50,789 nt of DNA from the NCBI GenBank assembly GCA_038233335.1, contig JBBSME010000004.1, forward strand, positions 1-50,789. Direction: 5' to 3'. Under the pieces are notes generated by a model that was not told where the DNA came from, did no database searches, and saw nothing but the letters and a program-made list of their open reading frames with translations. Positions within the stretch are counted from its first letter, which is position 1, and each line of letters begins with the position of its first letter. The translations under genes were made by a program, and so were the position numbers. The stretch is from Iamia sp038233335 (GTDB taxonomy: Bacteria > Actinomycetota > Acidimicrobiia > Acidimicrobiales > Iamiaceae). Positions 48,335 through 50,789 of this stretch are shown here, piece by piece.

Positions 48335-50789
48335 ATGGCCGACGCGACGGTGTTCGACGACGAGCCGCCACCCGAGTACGACGACCGGCCCCGGCGCCGC
48401 GCCTCCTCGCGCGGGAACGGGGCCCGGGTGCCTCCCCACAACCTCGACGCCGAGCGGGCCCTGCTCGGCGCGCTGCTGCTGTCCCGCGATGCGGTGGCGG
48501 CCGCCGCGGAGGTCATCCCCGGCGCGGATGTCTTCTACCGGCCGGCCCACGCCCACATCTACGAGGCGGTCAGCGTCCTCACCGCCAAGGGCGAGGTGGC
48601 CGACCCGATCACCGTGGCCGACGAGCTGCGCCGGCGCGACCTGCTGGACGGGGCCGGGGGCACCGCCGCCCTGGTCGACCTGCAGGCCGACGCCCCAGGG
48701 ACGGCCAACGCCGCCCATTACGCCCGCATCGTGCGGGACCACTCGCTCCTGCGCCGCCTCATCGGTGCGGCTGGGTCCATCTCCGAGACCGCCTACGGCG
48801 TGCCCGAGGACGTACGCAAGGTGGTCGACGAGGCCGAGTCGCTTGTGTTCGACATCGCCCGTCACGAGGGTGAGGGCAGCACCGCCCGCCTGACCGATCT
48901 GCTGGGCGACACCCTGACCCGGATCGAGGAGCTCCACGACCGGGGCTCGGAGATCACCGGCACACCCACCGGCTACCACGACCTCGACGAGATGACCGCC
49001 GGCCTCCAGCCTGGGGCGTTGGTCGTGGTGGGGGCCCGCCCGGCCATGGGCAAGACCGCGCTGGCCCTGGGCATGGCGGCCAACGCCGCCCTGCGGGGCG
49101 ACTACGCCATCCTCCTGTTCTCCCTCGAGATGAGCAAGGTCGAGCTGGTGCAGCGGATCCTCTGCGCCGACGCCCGGGTCGACTCGACCAAGATCCGCAA
49201 TGGCCGCCTGTCGGACCCGGACTGGAACGCCATCGCCGCCTCCATGGGCCGCCTGGGTGACGCCAAGATCTGGATCGACGACAACCCCAACGTCTCCATC
49301 ATGGAGATCCGATCCAAGGCCCGGCGGCTCCGCAGCGAGATCGGCCAGCTGGACATGGTGGTGGTCGACTACATCCAGCTGATGACGGGCCGCACCAACG
49401 CCGAGAGCCGCCAGGTCGAGGTGGCCGAGATCTCCCGTGGCCTCAAGCTCCTGGCCCGCGAGCTCGAGTGCCCGGTGGTCGCCCTGGCCCAGCTCAACCG
49501 CGGCCTGGAGCAGCGGGCCGACAAGCGCCCCATGCTCTCCGACCTCAGAGAGTCGGGCTGCCTCACTTCCGGTACCCGGCTCCTGCGGGCCGACACCAAC
49601 GCCGAGGTCACCCTGGGCGAGCTGCTCGAATCCGGCGCTCGCGACGTCCCCGTGTGGACCCTCGACGACCGGTTCCGGCTCGTCCCCTCCACCCTGACCC
49701 ATGCGTTCCCGAGCGGCACCAAGCCAGTGGTGCGGATGCGCCTGGCCTCAGGCCGGGTCATCGAGGCCACCGAGAGCCATCTCTTCCGCACCCTGGACGG
49801 GTGGACCCCGCTCGGCGACCTGGCCGTCGGATCCCGCATCGCCGTGCCCCGCCAGATCGAGAGCCCCGAGCAGGTGCAGCCCGTCGACCCCGACGAGCTG
49901 GTCCTGCTGGCCCGTAGCGCCCAGAAGTTCGTCCCCGACGTCGTGCACGCGGCCCCGACGGACCAGGTCCGCACGTTCCTGCGCAACCTGTGGGCCACCG
50001 ACGGCACCATCGGCGTGAACCGCACCGGGGAGGGCCCACGGGTCCGCCTCGTGTACACGACCACCTCGCGCCGTCTGGCCGACGACGTCCAGCGGCTGCT
50101 GCTGCGCTGTGGGGTGCAGTCCCGCATCAGCGTGGTGCCCCAGGGCCGGCACCGTCCTGCGCACCACGTCCGGGTCGATGGCGTGGACCACCAGCGCCGC
50201 TTCCTCACCGACATCGGCATCCACGGCGAGCGGGGCACCGAGGTGGCCCCGGCGCTCACCGCCCTGGAAGGTGTCGTGGCCAACGCCAACGTCGACACCA
50301 TCCCCTTCGAGGTCCGGCCCCAGGTGGTCGCGGCCATGGCCGAGGCCGGCATCACCCAGCGCCAGCTGGCCGCCCGTCTCGGCGAGCAGCACTGTGGGTC
50401 GTACCTGCTGGGGTCGGCGTCCCGGCCCCGGTCCATGCGTCGGGCCCGCCTGCTGTCGATCGCCGAGATCACCGAGGACAAGGACCTGGCCGACCTGGCC
50501 ACCTCCGACGTGCTCTGGGACTCGGTCGTCGAGCTCGAGCCCCTGGGTGAGCACCCTGTCTATGACGCGACCGTCCTCGGGACCCACTGCTTCGTGGCCA
50601 ACGGGATCGTGGCCCACAACTCGCTCGAGCAGGATGCGGACGTCGTGATGTTCCTGTACCGCGACGAGGTCTACGAGCCCACGCCGGAGAACGCCGGCCT
50701 GGCCGAGATCATCGTGGCCAAGCAGCGCAACGGGCCCACCGGCGTGGCCCACCTCAGCTTCCTCGGCCACCTCACCCGCTTCGAGTCGA
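48335..50789 (+). CDS. dnaB: Replicative DNA helicase DnaB, intein-containing, cut at window end
   Basis: The hexameric helicase of the replication fork. N-extein residues 1-408 include the DnaB N-terminal domain (PPHNLDAERALLGALLLSRDA) and the RecA-like domain with Walker A GARPAMGKTALAL (Lys240), LFSLEMSKVELVQR, VVVDYIQLM and LAQLNRGLEQR. After SDLRESG the frame enters an intein and resumes at SLEQDADVVMFLYRDEVY. The last residues seen, LSFLGHLTRFES, are close to the usual DnaB C-terminus, so only a few residues are missing beyond the window. ATG at 48335. Confidence 0.97.
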   Translation, partial: MADATVFDDEPPPEYDDRPRRRASSRGNGARVPPHNLDAERALLGALLLSRDAVAAAAEVIPGADVFYRPAHAHIYEAVSVLTAKGEVADPITVADELRRRDLLDGAGGTAALVDLQADAPGTANAAHYARIVRDHSLLRRLIGAAGSISETAYGVPEDVRKVVDEAESLVFDIARHEGEGSTARLTDLLGDTLTRIEELHDRGSEITGTPTGYHDLDEMTAGLQPGALVVVGARPAMGKTALALGMAANAALRGDYAILLFSLEMSKVELVQRILCADARVDSTKIRNGRLSDPDWNAIAASMGRLGDAKIWIDDNPNVSIMEIRSKARRLRSEIGQLDMVVVDYIQLMTGRTNAESRQVEVAEISRGLKLLARELECPVVALAQLNRGLEQRADKRPMLSDLRESGCLTSGTRLLRADTNAEVTLGELLESGARDVPVWTLDDRFRLVPSTLTHAFPSGTKPVVRMRLASGRVIEATESHLFRTLDGWTPLGDLAVGSRIAVPRQIESPEQVQPVDPDELVLLARSAQKFVPDVVHAAPTDQVRTFLRNLWATDGTIGVNRTGEGPRVRLVYTTTSRRLADDVQRLLLRCGVQSRISVVPQGRHRPAHHVRVDGVDHQRRFLTDIGIHGERGTEVAPALTALEGVVANANVDTIPFEVRPQVVAAMAEAGITQRQLAARLGEQHCGSYLLGSASRPRSMRRARLLSIAEITEDKDLADLATSDVLWDSVVELEPLGEHPVYDATVLGTHCFVANGIVAHNSLEQDADVVMFLYRDEVYEPTPENAGLAEIIVAKQRNGPTGVAHLSFLGHLTRFES
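49559..50620 (+). mobile_element. DnaB intein (354 residues)
   Basis: A protein intron in frame within dnaB. It starts with Cys (CLTSGTRLLRADT), has the block B TESH (His74), and ends FVANGIVAHN followed by Ser, so all splicing residues (Cys1, His-Asn, Ser+1) are present. The middle (about 110-320) carries a worn LAGLIDADG-type motif, LRNLWATDGTIG (Asp148), and a helix-turn-helix-like stretch ITQRQLAARLGEQHCGS. The site between ESG and SLEQDAD is the known conserved DnaB insertion point used by cyanobacterial and other DnaB inteins. Confidence 0.95.

Overview
This is a very GC-rich chromosomal window built around the replication origin of an actinobacterium. It carries the origin-proximal synteny known from Mycobacterium and Streptomyces: sigM, anti-sigma, trxB, trxA, cwlM, parB, parA, rsmG, jag, yidC, yidD, rnpA and rpmH, then dnaA, dnaN, recF, DUF721, gyrB, gyrA, DUF3566 and tRNA-Ile. 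Several departures (a stand-alone kinase where mycobacteria carry murJ, a DegV gene, a TadE-like gene after gyrA, a very long gene-free interval before parA) suggest a deep-branching lineage. Acidimicrobiia is my best guess, but it is an inference.

Layout. 1-2852: repeat-bearing intergenic DNA, a FliA/WhiG-type sigma factor, and a two-gene unit of a 45-residue membrane peptide plus an NAD(P)-binding dehydrogenase-like protein. 2853-13321: on the minus strand, reading leftward, dnaA, dnaN, recF, a DciA-like gene, gyrB, gyrA, a TadE-like gene, a DUF3566 gene and tRNA-Ile. 13674-17175: divergently, rpmH, rnpA, yidD, yidC, jag and rsmG. 17176-20858: about 3.7 kb with no credible gene but with five parS-like sites, diverged direct repeats and a 20-bp palindrome. 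20859-22695: parA and parB. 23178-33185: a long minus-strand block of GNAT, DUF6049-like protein, DegV, a receptor-type Ser/Thr kinase, ECF sigma, anti-sigma, a small membrane protein, thioredoxin reductase, thioredoxin and a CwlM-like protein without the usual amidase zinc histidines. 33366-41089: HDAC-like deacetylase, CCA-adding enzyme, an FAD oxidase with a ThDP enzyme, an RHH/Doc toxin-antitoxin pair, an AAC(2')-like acetyltransferase and a methyltransferase. 41231-50789: DUF5318, a class A penicillin-binding protein, a 60-residue zinc protein, panB, a DUF192 lipoprotein, rpsF, ssb, rpsR, rplI and dnaB. The last gene is interrupted by a 354-residue intein and runs off the right edge.

How the genes work together. 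DnaA, the DciA-like protein, DnaB, SSB, the sliding clamp, RecF and gyrase form the replication set. ParA and ParB with the parS cluster segregate the origin. RnpA, YidD, YidC and Jag serve tRNA maturation and membrane insertion. The kinase, SigM-type pair, CwlM-like protein, DUF6049-like protein and penicillin-binding protein point to cell-envelope control. The most notable features are the gene-free parS region, the receptor kinase replacing the MurJ fusion, the pseudo-amidase, the DnaB intein, and two families of small hairpin repeats, one of which shows compensatory base changes.
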